Assembly (NCBI GenBank): GCA_942159475.1
Contig: OW804097.1
Coordinates: 109,864,582 to 109,928,581 of the forward strand
Length of the DNA stretch: 64,000 nucleotides
Source: Sthenelais limicola
Lineage: Eukaryota > Annelida > Polychaeta > Phyllodocida > Sigalionidae
Reading direction: 5' to 3'
Shown here: piece after piece, positions 1 to 10,599 of the stretch
Layout: the number at the start of each line of letters is the position of its first letter
Position numbering within the stretch: the first letter of the stretch is position 1
Made by a program: the position numbers and the translations under genes
Notes under the pieces: model-generated
Told to the model about the DNA's origin: nothing
Database searches by the model: none
Seen by the model: the letters and a program-made list of their open reading frames with translations, nothing else

Positions 1-130
1 AATAGAGGTTCTGCCCAAATGTAAACAAAGGAGCTGGGTGTAGAAAATGCTTTATTTTTGGTATTTTCTGACTCATTTCCATTTAGAACTTGGATGAATA
101 TCATGTTTAATAGAGAATGAGAGAATGAAT

Positions 131-524
131 GACACAAACACTTTTTCACCCCTCCCGTCCCCCTTTTGCCCCTGCATGAATGTGAAAAAAATATAATATT
201 TCATCCCCCATTAAAATAAAAGCAAAATTTGACCCCCCCATGTTCACCCCACGCCCCCCACCTCTCTGTCCCCCCCCCCTCCGCACACAGACTCACCCCC
301 CCCCAATTACACACATGTTTTTGACACAAACACCTTTTCACCCCTCCCGTCCCCCTTTTGCCCCTGCATGAATGTGAAAAAAATATAATATTTCATTGCC
401 CATTGAAATAAAATCAAAATTTGACCCCCCATGTTCACCCCATGCCCCCCCCCCCCCACCTCTCTGCCCCCCCCCACCTCTGCACACAGACTCACCCCCC
501 CCCCAATATTACACACATGTTTTT
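131..524. repeat. C-rich tandem duplication, about 192 bp period
   Basis: Two adjacent copies (about 131-322 and 323-524) share the same order of blocks: GACACAAACAC, a C/T-rich run, TGCATGAATGTGAAAAAAAT, then runs of C around GTTCACCCC and CACACAGACTCACC. A partial third copy may begin at 525. Proline-rich open frames across it are products of the C runs and are not credible genes. Confidence 0.85.
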
Positions 525-621
525 CACCCCTATTCCCATCTCCTCTACTCCTCCCATCACCAGTATTTAATCTCAATAATAACCCATTTCATACATTTCA
601 ATACCAAACAACCCCTCCCCT

Positions 622-645
622 AGAGAGAGAGAGAGAGAGAGAGAA
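622..645. repeat. (GA)n microsatellite
   Basis: Short uninterrupted GA dinucleotide run. The following 650-1130 is C/A-rich, low in complexity and shows no recognisable gene. Confidence 0.9.
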
Positions 646-1194
646 TTACCCCAACACCAACCACACAAAACACCCTCAAACAACAAACACACACCCCTAC
701 CAACAAAATCATAGCAACAAAACTTAAACATACATATTTATTGCAACACAAATCACCCTCAACCCAACCTCTAACCCTACTCACAGCCCACAACCACACT
801 CAGAAAAATACTTTTGGGGACATGATTAGACAGCCAGGCTCTTCCAAAACTCTACTGCCACTTCCCCCAGATGGAGCCAGATGCAGCAACAGCACACAGT
901 GCAGCACCAGGCACCCACCCGAAAGTAGCCCTGCTATGCATACATCTTCTCCTCCCACCCCACCCCCTCAGTGCTGCCACCTACACACAACAACCAACAT
1001 ACATCTACTTCCTCCTCTTCCAGCCACCACCAACTCAATCCAGCAGGTGGAGCCACCTACTACGCTCCATACTGGGATACTTACTGAGATTGGCTTCATT
1101 CCCATTCAGTAAATTATGCTAAATTAGGCTGCAATTTGGCCAATACTAGATAAATTTGAGTATATTCGGCATTGCATTGACTGTGTTTTGAACT

Positions 1195-1960
1195 TTATTT
1201 TCGTCTGAAATTTGGGTTATTTGAGAGGATTGGTGAAGTTGAATTGTACATTTTCTGAAGTTCTGACCCATTTATTAGATGTCCTTCATGTGTCCTATCA
1301 TTGGAATTGGCTTGATCTCATCTTTTCAAATATAATATTTCAAAATCCATTGTTGGCGACGTGTGTCTCAGGAAAACATTACATTTGATATTCACTCGTA
1401 CATTGTGATTGCGATATTTTTACTGTAAATAATACCTCAAGGGCTAATAGTTGGATTATTACTCTTATTCTTTTATTCATTATATTGTTAAACTGCATCT
1501 CTGTGACCAAGAGAGTGGTTTTCTTTGATGTTCCTGTACTGGGCCATACTATATCTTCCTTCCTCGCTAAGGGAGACAGAGTTTAGAGTAGACATTGATA
1601 TTATTAAAAATGTAGATTGTTTCTTGTTTGTGTGGAATATTGAAGGAGCTCAGCTGAGAACATTATCTGTAATATGTGATGTGTTTTAGGAAAATGAGTC
1701 ATAAGTCTCAAAAAGTAGATTTTGAGATGCCATTATATTTGAAAAGATGAGATCAAGCTGATTCCAATGATAGTAAACAGTCTTATAATCCCATAAATAT
1801 TACTAGATTTTACATTTGAGATTTTCGTTAGTAAAGTAACTAAAAGTAGTCCATATGACGACCTTTAAAATGAAAGGATATATTACATAGATTGTCCTGA
1901 AATTTGATACATCAATTGATGGAACCATGAGTTATCAGCCCTTAAAAAATTAAAATGTTA
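1195..1960. mobile_element. Dispersed inverted-repeat (foldback) element copy
   Basis: The segment near 1295-1350 (TCATTGGAATTGGCTTGATC, then a run reading towards TTTTCAAATATAATATTTCA) is the reverse complement of 1725-1780 (GATGAGATCAAGCTGATTCC). The motif GTGATGTGTTTTAGGAAAAT near 1678 recurs at 30.5, 47.9-48.0 and 57.9 kb and, inverted, at 63.1 kb. No coding capacity is seen. It belongs to the same family as the element that hosts the DIRS-like insertion at 58 kb. Confidence 0.6.
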
Positions 1961-2295
1961 AATTACATCTATAAACGTCTGTAAAATACCTTCAATACAT
2001 AGGCCCATTTTCTGAGAGTATGGTACTATGCAGCTGTGTTTGCATTATGAAACCCCTCTGACTATGCATCACTGACAGCCGTCACAGAATGTGCAGGTGT
2101 CATTGGTAAAGTTTGTGTAGCAGCTGCACTGTAAGATTTTAAAAATACTTCACAAATAAGGGTTTATATGATCAGAGTTGGACAGCCATGGGTAAAGGGG
2201 GTTCCATAGTATTCAATTACAATAACTTTGACCAAACTCTCTCTCTCAGCGATTGGCAAGTGCCACTTTAAATTAAATTTTTATTTTGTCACAAG

Positions 2296-2329
2296 GAATC
2301 CCAAGGTCAAGAACTGTACAGAGGTTAAC
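2296..2329 (+). pseudogene. Fibrinogen-related (FReD) exon fragment, broken by a LINE
   Basis: The sequence reads NPKVKNCTEVN and is preceded by an AT-rich stretch and TTTGTCACAAG. This parallels the acceptor and exon start of the two better FReD copies in this window, which read KPKGCTELN at 4615 and KPKTCTEVN at 44511. The match stops after the VN codons, where LINE coding sequence (NNFFANIGP) begins. The rest of the exon was not found downstream. Seen directly: the similarity and the junction. Inferred: a third FReD paralogue destroyed by retrotransposon insertion. Confidence 0.5.
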
Positions 2330-4074
2330 ATAAATAACTTCTTTGCCAACATAGGCCCCAATCTTGCCCAACAAATACCCTCCCCCCACCCAAATTCAAA
2401 ACCGGAAGAGTCCTTTGTTACTGGTGACAAAGACCATCCCAACTTTAACCTTGAACAGCCCTCCCAAACCCTTATTTATGATCTCATTGAAAAAATTAAC
2501 ACCAGGAAACCATCGGGAATCCCAAACCTAAACTCCACCATCATCAAGAATGCCATGCAATCCCTACTTCCCCACTTTACCCACCTGTTTCAAAAATCAT
2601 TCTCCACAGGGACCTTCCCTGCCGACTTCAAAAAAGCTACTGTAGTCCCAATACCTAAAATTACTGCCCCCACTTCCCCTTCAGACCTGAGACCCATCTC
2701 ACTCCTTCCTATTCCGGGTAAAATACTGGAAAGACTAGTGCACCATCAAACATACACACACCTTGAAAGGAACAATATTCTCCACCCAAAACAACATGGT
2801 TTCAGAAAAAAGAAATCAACCCAATTAGCCCTGGCCGACCTTTTGGACGATATAACAATAGCACTAAATATTAAAAATAACAAAAATCCAACAACTGCCC
2901 TTTTCATAGATCTCAAAAAAGCTTTCGACACCATAGACCACACCCTCCTACTCAATAAACTTAAACTTCTAAACTTCTCCACCCTGTCACTGAAATGGTT
3001 CAATAGCTACCTCAGCAACAGATCACAGTGCACAAAAGTAGAAGACTCACTCTCAACATTTCTCCCTCTCAAAACCGGAGTCCCTCAGGGATCCATCCTG
3101 CGCCCCCTCTTGTTCATTTTATACATAAATTCCCTACCCCCTACATTCAATCACTTTCTAAAAACTGTGTTAAATATCAACTGTACGCAGATGACACTGT
3201 ATTATATGTAGCCTCACCCTCAGTCCCCAATGCCCTGAAAACCATCCAGGAAATAATACCCCACCTAGAGAACTGGTGCTCAATCAATAAATTAACCATT
3301 AATGCAGATAAAACGAAGGCCATGGTCTTCAATACCAGAAGTAGCAAATTAACTCTCCCCCCAGACCAGAATTCCCTAACACTTTCAGGCACCCCCATAG
3401 AAATTGTAGAGGAGTACAAATATTTAGGTACCATTTTAGACTCCCAATTAACTGCCCGCCCACAAGTAGACTCATCAATCAAAAAGGCCAACATTGCACT
3501 TGCCACACTGGCGAGAGTCAGACGCTTCCTATCAGAAGATACAGCCTTCAAAGTACTTAAATCCATACTTATCCCTCATCTAGAGTTCAATTCTTGTTTC
3601 TTAAACTTTGCCTCAGCCATTTCCCAGAAAAAACTTGAATAAAAACTTGAAACCCTGAATAAAGGAGTCAGAATAGCAGCACTCCTCAAGAGGAGGGAGA
3701 ATGTCTGCATTCCAATGATTAACCACAAAATTGATTCACTAGAAAAAAGGAGGAAAATCCAGCTCCTATTGATAGCTCACAACAGAGCACACTCCACCTC
3801 TACCCGATCCAACACACCTAAAACACCTGAACCCAAACCGACCCAAAGAAAAAGGCCAAAGAAGAAACAAAACGCTAGAGTAGCCCCAGAGAACAAGAGA
3901 GTAACCAGAACCCAATCCCCTTTTAATCTGCCAATCACAAACCCAAACCTGGAAGTATTGAAAAAATCATCGGGTTATCTGGGTGGAACCACATGGAACA
4001 GCCTTCCAAATGATGTGAAGGAATTAACAATGAAAGCCTCCCTGAAAAATAGGCTCAAAAACATTGTCAACTAG
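2330..4074 (+). mobile_element. 5'-truncated LINE (non-LTR retrotransposon) reverse transcriptase
   Basis: This encodes most of a non-LTR reverse transcriptase, which copies element RNA into DNA at a nicked target. Motifs in order: NNFFANIGP, LRPISLLPIPGKILERL, QHGFRKKKSTQLAL, LFIDLKKAFDTIDH, GVPQGSIL, YADDTVLY with the catalytic DD, INADKTKAMVF and YKYLGTILDS. The C-terminal tail contains TTWNSLPNDVKE and ends at 4074. There is a frame change near 3150-3180, just before YADD, and an in-frame TAA at 3640-3642, so the copy is dead. Endonuclease and ORF1 are missing, which is the usual 5' truncation. The motif style fits a CR1/Jockey-like group; the exact clade is not assigned. Confidence 0.9.
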
Positions 4075-4545
4075 CATACCCACTCCCCCTCCCCCCATGC
4101 CCCCCCCACCCCCCACCCCACCCCCGACCTCCCCCAAACCATTAGACTCATATCCTCATAAACCCCCTGCACCTGTACTGGTGTTAGGGATACTCATTAC
4201 TCATTACTCGTAATACTCACTCTAAACACAAAGTGAAGTATATGATCTTATGCGCTACTGATACGCGCCTATATTGTCCTCGGATCTGTAACACACTATA
4301 ATAACATTTATATATATGATTGATTTGTACTCATATTTGTATTTGGTATTGGTATTGGTATTTATATTTGCACCTGTATTTGTATCTTTGCTTGTATTTG
4401 TATTTGTATTTGGTAAATCTTCTCTAATATTCAGTAGTTTAGTATACAGCAGCAGGACGAAAACCTTGTACGTTTTGTAAGACGCCTGTTCTCGCGTCCA
4501 ACGCTGGAGAAGCTGTCAAAATAAAATCGTCAAAAAAAAAAAAAA
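4075..4545 (+). mobile_element. LINE 3' region and poly(A)-tailed retroposon end
   Basis: A C-rich tract (4080-4135) follows the RT stop. Near 4335-4425 there are short TATTGG and TTTGTA repeats typical of non-LTR 3' ends. A separate end carries AATAAA at 4519-4524 and a 14-base A run at 4532-4545. Whether one or two retroposed copies end here is unclear. No gene is seen. Confidence 0.5.
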
Positions 4546-4614
4546 TAGAGGTGGAAACTGTTAAATACCCATCACTTATGAAACTTAAATTAAATGAAAA
4601 TATGTTTGACACAG

Positions 4615-4739
4615 GGAAGCCCAAGGGCTGTACAGAGCTGAACACCACAGAGGGATTGAACACAATCTATCCTTACCCAGATACCAGCATTGGAGTGTCC
4701 GTCTACTGCAATCTCTCCTTCTCACAGGGAGGCTGGACC
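4615..4739 (+). CDS. FReD gene A, exon starting the fibrinogen C-terminal domain
   Basis: This exon encodes the start of a fibrinogen C-terminal (FReD) domain, a secreted carbohydrate- or acetyl-group-binding lectin fold. The translation includes KPKGCTELN, NTIYPYPDTSIGVSVYC and GGWT, which is the family pattern (C-x-E-L, x-Y-x-I-Y-P, V-Y-C, G-G-W-T). The acceptor is GACACAG before 4615 and the donor is GTAAGT at 4740. The exon enters in phase 2 and leaves in phase 0, which fits the exon at 25046 (GGWT followed by VLQKRYDG). If these are joined, the intron is 20.3 kb and holds an antisense gene and a Gypsy-like element. The signal-peptide exon is not seen upstream in this window. Gene B at 44511 is a close paralogue, including its flanking intron sequence. 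Confidence 0.85.
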
Positions 4740-4825
4740 GTAAGTGTACAATTTTAATAATTACCCACTCTGAAAACAGTAGAAAATCAGGTGTGTAAGT
4801 GTCCCGTGTTTTCTTACTATGTATT

Positions 4826-7588
4826 TTAAGTGGCAGAAACCCCAACTTGAGTCTGTAGTGTAAACTGAATAAACAAATACAAATACAAAAATACACAACA
4901 ATCTCTGATGCAAGGGATTTGTGTATTTCTGTAAGTTAACTTCAAATTTCTCTTGCCTAAAATGTAAATAATGTCTCTTGGACTCTCATATCCAATAAGG
5001 AATTTAATGCAATGAAAAATGCCATGGGTACACAGTCCTAAAATTAATCCACCAGATCTTTTGGCAAACTTGTCAAAAAGTTTAGTACACTTGTTCCCTT
5101 CCTTAATGTGACTTTCTAAAGAAGCTATTATTGCTCTTTTTGTTTTTCCCTTCGAATCTAAACCACACATATCAGCAATCTCAACTGCAGTTTCTTTATC
5201 TCCTATTGTGTGTAGGTAATTTAACATGTTCTCGGATATGTCAGGGTGAGAATCTATAATTTCATCAGCATTTAACTGTCCCCTTAATTTTTGAATTTCA
5301 TTGTTAGTAGAGAGTACACCCCCTCTTGAATGTGGAGCAATCCAAGGAGCCAAATATGTGTAGGACTGTTTGACATAGAATGGGTTATCCTTTTTTGATG
5401 TTGAGTTTGTCAAACCTTACCAAACTATTGATTTCTCTAATTTGGTCCAAAACTCATTAGTCTCAACCGTGTTTTGCTTAACAGAATTACTTTTGTCAAT
5501 TTTCTTCAATTCATGCTCCAAATCCTCCAGATTAAGCTTGAAGCACACCTTCTGGTTGCCATCGCATATTTGACACACAGGGTGGTAGCCACATGTCACA
5601 CAGTTTTGAGCAAGTGTGTTGCTTTCATATTGGGTCAAAGTTTCAAAAAATATATATGTGGCTCTGAGTTCTTGAATGGGTAATGTTTCTTCATACAAAT
5701 CGCCAAGTGATTCAAAAACAAGGGATGGTGTTACTGCATGTTGAAGGGCATGGCGCAAATACACACACAACTGTAGACTTAAAAAAACATGGTCGTTATA
5801 GTTCATTATATTAGATTTAAAGTCTTGATGTCGAAATATCCTCTTGCACCGTTGACATCTCTTATGAAACACTTGCACCTTTGTTACTATCTTCCTCAGG
5901 CCAATCAATAGACCTCCTTCAGAAACAAACTCAATGCTTCGTGTGCCAAGAGGCAAACCACACAGGCATACTTGTTCAGTTGGTACAATCTGACTAGTAC
6001 TACTTATGTCCATTGTTAAGATATCTTGACCAATATCTATAGGAATCCGTTTTTTATTCAAAATATAGTCCACCATATGTTGGGCCTGCTTTTCTATTAT
6101 ATTTCCTTTTGTAATTTGTGTCTTCTCATTTGGTAAAACTTCTGAAAGGCACATATCTATGACGTCCTCTGTGTCATTTCTTATTGTTTCACTTGCTGAC
6201 AATATAGCAGGGTGATGCTGCCACAAATACCACTTGGCTAATGCCTTGTGGTTACATCCTTTCCTGAAACAATGCTTTTCACAACCACATGTCCATTTGT
6301 CTTCAAGAGTGTCTATAGCAATTATCACCCTTCCTAGACGAGAATAGCTTTCTTTCTCGCCACAAAAAGCAGACAGATAAATGGATCGAGAATTGTGCCC
6401 ATTTGGATAATAGGCAGCCACAGCTGGTTCTTCATTAGCCATTGCCTCCTTATTTTTGCTAATATGATGTTTTACATGTTTTTTGTTGATTCGCTTACAT
6501 GAAATGAGTTCAGTTAGATATTTCTTTTCAAGAATGAGTGGTGCTGAATGATTCTGAATGAAATATGTTGACTGTAGATGAGGACATATTTGGGTTACGT
6601 CATTGCTCCACCATGCCATTTCCATGCCTTCCCAACAGTGCTGGTCTTCACACTCAAAGTGTTGCTCCAGACCTGATGTATGTCTCCGTACATGTAATGG
6701 ATATTGATTTTCTTTCACCGATTTTGATACAATATATGTGCCATTTTTTTTGTCAATTAAAATGCCTTGATGATAATGTTCTTCATTTATTTTCTTAGGC
6801 ATAGGCTTCTCATGTGCCCTCATGTGTCGTTTCATATGTTTATCCTGAAGCCTTTTTTGACATACCGGACATTCAGATGTCTTTACTATTGTTAAAGAAT
6901 TTAATTTTTGGTTGGCAATGTTCTGTTGGCTTTTGAGATGGTTACGAAGGTGAATTTTTTTTTTGAATATTTTTAAACAGTGTACACAATGGTAATGCCC
7001 CATTTCATAAGATTCAGAACAATCAAGCCTGCAGCACATCATGCTGCAACCATTGTATTGCACCTCATGATGGAAGTGGACTCTTTCAACATGAGTGAGC
7101 AACTTCTTGCCATATAGCTTTGTTGTCTTTGTGCAAAGTACACATTCCTTCTGATTCATGCTCTCATCCAATATTTTCTGCTTGTCAGTCACATTTTTAA
7201 TTATCAAAATTTCACTCTTAGGGTCATCATGTCCTGATTTATCCTTCTCTTCAACAGTTTGCTTCAAATGCTGAGAAGTTTTGCTCTCTCTGGGTTTATC
7301 TTGTTCAACCGCTCCACCTTGTTGAAGTTGTTGTGCTTTAGGACCAGCCCCTTGGTTTATTTTCTGAGGCAGGTCTGATGAATCTTCCATAGCTTTCATC
7401 TCCCGTCTACGTCCTGAGTTCTTCTTCTCTTCAACAATTGGCTTTAAATGCTGAGAAGGTTTGCTTTTTCCAGGCTTATCTTGTTCAACCGCTGCAGCTT
7501 GTTGTGCTGTAGGAACAGCACCTTTCTTAGATTTGGCATAGAAAAGGAGAACAGCTGGGATCCTTTGGACTCCATCGACAACTGAGAC
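4826..7588 (-). CDS. Large 3' exon: C2H2 fingers, SWIM site and HMGXB3-like cysteine-rich region
   Basis: Continues the USP-like exons upstream. The acceptor (TTTACAG) lies before 7588, and the first codons (VSVVDG, then AVLLFYAK) complete the USP fold. A charged linker contains an internal duplication (VEQDKPGKSKPSQHLK and VEQDKPRESKTSQHLK). Counting from the Met at 7399: C2H2-like fingers near residues 86-110, 138-156 and 177-196; a SWIM-type site C371-x-C373...C382-x-H384; then a cysteine-rich part (CLCG, CQRCKR, YNDHVFLSLQLCVYLRHALQ, CVTCGYHP). After an in-frame TAA at 5417-5419, the related region continues in the same frame (NPFYVKQSYTYLAPWIAPHS, SGGLILGLCTHGI, ESPRD). The arrangement resembles vertebrate HMGXB3-like proteins, from knowledge of the family. 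Homology fades near 4957, where a GC-type donor (AG|GCAAGA) is possible. The product is probably nuclear; its function is unknown. Confidence 0.75.
4829..4900 (+). mobile_element. Short retroposon 3' end with AAATAC-type tail
   Basis: GTGTAAACTGAATAAACAAA followed by repeated AATAC units looks like the 3' tail of a retroposed element. It overlaps the last codons of the antisense open frame, so the final 25 or so residues of that frame (LYLYLFIQ region) are probably derived from it and not conserved protein. Confidence 0.4.
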
Positions 7589-7892
7589 CTGTAAATATTT
7601 AATACTTAAAATGAATCATACAACCCAATGTAGAAAAATTACACACATGCACATGCAAATATATTAACCTCATTCCACATTTCATTTTTCATTATTTTTC
7701 TATGATATGAAAACGTTACTTATTTGTATGACATTCTGCCAGGCTTAGAGGAATCCAAGAACCAGTGGAGGAGTATGAGAGTGCACCACCATTTGTCAGT
7801 TAAGTTAGATAATTAGTTTGAACTCTACTTTTACAATTGCTGCAATCTCTTAATATCATTTTATATTCACTAATATAAGAACAAATAAATAC

Positions 7893-8006
7893 CTTCTCAT
7901 CATTGAAACAGAACCAAGCCTGGCCTTTCCGAGTCAGTGTGTAATAATGCCGGCTCGAATCTGTCAGTCCAACTTGACATATTGCACCTGAAACTTCATA
8001 CTGCAC
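7893..8006 (-). CDS. USP-like gene exon with the catalytic His box
   Basis: Encodes VQYEVSGAICQVG, then SSRHYYTLTRKGQAWFCFND and EK. This is the His-box region of ubiquitin-specific proteases (usual form GHYxAxxR...W..FNDxxV), with RHYYTL in place of GHYxAY. The acceptor is TTTCACAG before 8006 and the donor GTATTT after 7893. The exon is 114 nt, phase 0 at both ends, and joins VSVVDG in the next exon. Confidence 0.85.
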
Positions 8007-8132
8007 CTGTGAAATAATGCAAAATTTTGAGTATCAATTCTTACCCAGAGGTGCACTATGTTTAACTCAATGTAGCAGGTCTTTTCTGATACTTTCATTG
8101 CTGTAAATTTCCTATTTCCCTCAGTTACCTAC

Positions 8133-8223
8133 CTCATCTATCATCAGCCTATGCGGCATGTTCACTTCAATGTCATGTGTCATACCATGGCCTAGGGGTC
8201 GACCCTGTACATCTAGTGCATAC
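8133..8223 (-). CDS. USP-like gene exon
   Basis: Encodes YALDVQGRPLGHGMTHDIEV and NMPHRLMIDE, the beta-strand segment just before the USP His box. The acceptor is TTGTTCAG and the donor GTAGGT. The exon is 91 nt with entry phase 2 and exit phase 0, agreeing with both neighbours. Confidence 0.8.
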
Positions 8224-8583
8224 CTGAACAATAAATAACAAATGCTGATATCAGTGAAATGTGAAAAGCTACAGTTGTAAGCAAATAACTGAACAAAAAC
8301 GACCTCATTGCATCTTTGTTTTTACATAGTTTGTTCATATTTCTTGTTGTAAAGTTAGTTGGAAACTTAGGCAGATATTATCACTTCTCCCATTGTAGCT
8401 AAAACATTATCTTGTACATCTTGTGGAAATAAAGCTATATATACTTCATAAATCTATATGATGATACATACATTTTGTGTGTGTTTGCCCAAACGGAATC
8501 ATAACCCACATCTTGCATGTAGTTTCATAAGCAATAGTCAGTTGATATGATTTATTCAACAAAGCAAATTTAAATGCACCTAC

Positions 8584-8658
8584 GCCTGCAGCTCAACGGC
8601 AAGGACATCCGGATGCATCTCCATTGAATTCTGTGATGTGGCTTCTTGTTCGTCACAC
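8584..8658 (-). CDS. USP-like gene exon, second half of the zinc ribbon
   Basis: Encodes CDEQEATSQNSMEMHPDVLA and VELQA. Its CDE cysteine follows ACSV of the previous exon, giving the C-x2-C pair (CSVC) of the USP zinc ribbon. The acceptor is TTTCCAG and the donor GTAGGT; 75 nt. Confidence 0.8.
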
Positions 8659-9003
8659 CTGGAAATCAATGTACAGACTTATGAGTGAGCTTCACGCCCT
8701 TATCAACACATTTAATATGGTTATATCAAGGGCGGGAGAGCTGAGAGGGAGGCAGTTTATGATCATACCCAGGAAATAGAGATAGAGAAGAAGGGAGAGA
8801 GAGAGACAGAGAAAAGAGACAGAAACGGACTTATGATTGACAATTGTATGTATGATTGTATGTATGAAGGTGATTATAGAATATATTATATCATCTGATA
8901 GAATAATAGTACACATTATACATACACACATTACAAATATTCAATTACACTGGCACAGACATATTTTACGGTATTCCCACAATGCCAAAGCAAATTTACT
9001 TAC

Positions 9004-9068
9004 ACTGAACATGCATACTGAATCTGTTCCTCCTTGAAGAATTGTTGGAATGATGCCTTGACTGATCC
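9004..9068 (-). CDS. USP-like gene exon
   Basis: Encodes GSVKASFQQFFKEEQIQYAC followed by SV. The pattern S-V-x-x-S-F-x-x-F-F-x-x-E matches the USP segment between the two halves of the zinc ribbon. The acceptor is CTTTGAAG and the donor GTAAGT; 65 nt, exit phase 2. Confidence 0.8.
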
Positions 9069-9234
9069 CTTCAAAGAAAACAATGATGGTTCCCTTTCAT
9101 TTCAGCATTATATGACACTCAATTTCGTATAGCTACTCACTCCAAGTGATGTGCATCTTAAATGCACATTCTTATTAGGAATAAATGTGGTTGCATAATT
9201 AAGTTCATTATATGCTATATGAAACAAGACTTAC

Positions 9235-9305
9235 TGTAAATGGTAGGTGAAGGATATCTATGTCATCACAGGCTTTGGTCAAAGAATGGCATGATTTACA
9301 TTGCA
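9235..9305 (-). CDS. USP-like gene exon, first half of the zinc ribbon
   Basis: Encodes QCKSCHSLTKACDDIDILHL and PFT. C-x2-C followed by L-x-L-P is typical of the USP fingers region. The acceptor is TTATTTGTAG and the donor GTAAGT; 71 nt, entered in phase 1 and left in phase 0. Confidence 0.85.
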
Positions 9306-9636
9306 CTACAAATAACAAAGTATTACGATTATAAAAATAAGTATTATCTGGGTATCATAAAGTATATTCAATAGGGTTATACAACAAATTTGTAATCTAA
9401 TAATTATGTTATCAATTTAAATAAGAAATTCTCAGTGGCTTGATTTTTCTTTGTACAATGAACCTCCACTGATCGGTCCTATCGGTCCTATCTGAACATT
9501 TAATTCTTTATATATAATATCTGATCGATAAAATAAATGTACAACATGTGTCTCATTTCCGCATATCCTATGAAATTATAATGACATTCATATAAATGGT
9601 TAGAAAATAAAATAATGGTTCTGATATGGTACTTAC

Positions 9637-9728
9637 TTGTTCGAACATGTTTCCACCTAAATAGATCAGTTGGACTTTTAATAGCCCGCTCTGTCCTCAC
9701 CATTGCATAGATTGCAGGCAATGAAACA
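9637..9728 (-). CDS. USP-like gene exon
   Basis: Encodes VSLPAIYAMVRTERAIKSPT and DLFRWKHVRT. The acceptor is AATGTGAG and the donor GTAAGT; 92 nt. Phases agree with both neighbours. The sequence alone is not diagnostic; the call rests on frame continuity between recognised USP exons. Confidence 0.65.
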
Positions 9729-9804
9729 CTCACATTAAGAAATTATGTCATTCAGATTAGACACATATCATATTAATTTTAGAAAATTGTAATTATATTC
9801 ATAC

Positions 9805-9849
9805 CCAAACTGTAATGTAGATGATGAGAGCCATATAGCTTCAAATTTA
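9805..9849 (-). CDS. USP-like gene small exon
   Basis: A 45-nt exon encoding KFEAIWLSSSTLQF. The acceptor (GTCAAAG) is weak and was chosen because it keeps the frame with ALY upstream and GVSLP downstream. The donor is GTATGA. Confidence 0.5.
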
Positions 9850-10106
9850 CTTTGACCTTTTATGCCATTAATTGAACAAATTAAAAAAATATCAGTCAGA
9901 CATGTGTTCAAATTTACTAAAAAACATTTTGAATGTAATTTTGATTGTGCCTTACACTCATTACAAAATGGGTTGTGCCTCTGTTGGGCTGGGTCTTCAA
10001 AGAGATTTCATTGAGGGGCACATACCCCAGTATACAGAGGCGAAACAGAGTGTACACAGTGACCAAATGGCTTGATACTTTGGTCAAATCAATGTCTGTT
10101 ACATAC

Positions 10107-10197
10107 CTGTATAATGCCTGCTGGATTGCTTGCATGATTTGCATAAAGAAAAGCTTTGGATCACCAAAATCTCCACGTCTGTAGTTCACATCAAGAC
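10107..10197 (-). CDS. USP-like gene exon
   Basis: Encodes LDVNYRRGDFGDPKLFFMQI and MQAIQQALY, corresponding to the helical segment that carries QQDAxEF in active USPs. That motif is not conserved here (FGDPKLFF). The acceptor is TCTGCACAG and the donor GTATGT; 91 nt. Confidence 0.75.
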
Positions 10198-10395
10198 CTG
10201 TGCAGATATTTGAATAACATACATCAATGTCCATGAAACTTCTTATTTCTTCAGGTGCACAAATCGGAGAATTATTTTAGCCTGTACATTGAGAATATAC
10301 TGATGGAATAGCATGACTGTCATATGGTTAAAATAGGGACAAGCACACAGTTGAAGAATAGGAGGTTCAGTGAATTAAGTTCACTTAGTCATTAC

Positions 10396-10500
10396 CTGTT
10401 CCCATTTGCAGCAACCGTGTTGGATCCACTGGGTCCACATGCCTATGGTTATCCTCAAGCTGCGTGAACACATCAGACAATGTGCAGACAGTACATCGAT
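10396..10500 (-). CDS. USP-like gene, most upstream exon recognised
   Basis: Encodes RCTVCTLSDVFTQLEDNHRH and VDPVDPTRLLQMGT, matching the USP segment after the Cys box (LFxxL...VDPxxLL). The acceptor TTTTTAAAG is weak and the donor GTAATG good; 105 nt. The exon carrying the catalytic Cys (N-x-C pattern) should lie further upstream but was not found. The stretch from 10600 to 13310 is minisatellite. Confidence 0.65.
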
Positions 10501-10599
10501 CTTTAAAAAAAGATAAATCCCCAAATCATGAAACTTTTTTTTATATTTTCAAAAAATAAGCAGATTACTAAGCAAATGAAAATACCCTGTTATGAGAAG

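Noticed and set aside
307..1122. Proline- and serine-rich open frames on both strands at the left edge
   Set aside because: They follow runs of C and simple repeats, and no start context, splice sites or domain is seen.
2746..3566. Minus-strand open frames opposite the LINE RT
   Set aside because: Shadows of the plus-strand RT coding sequence.
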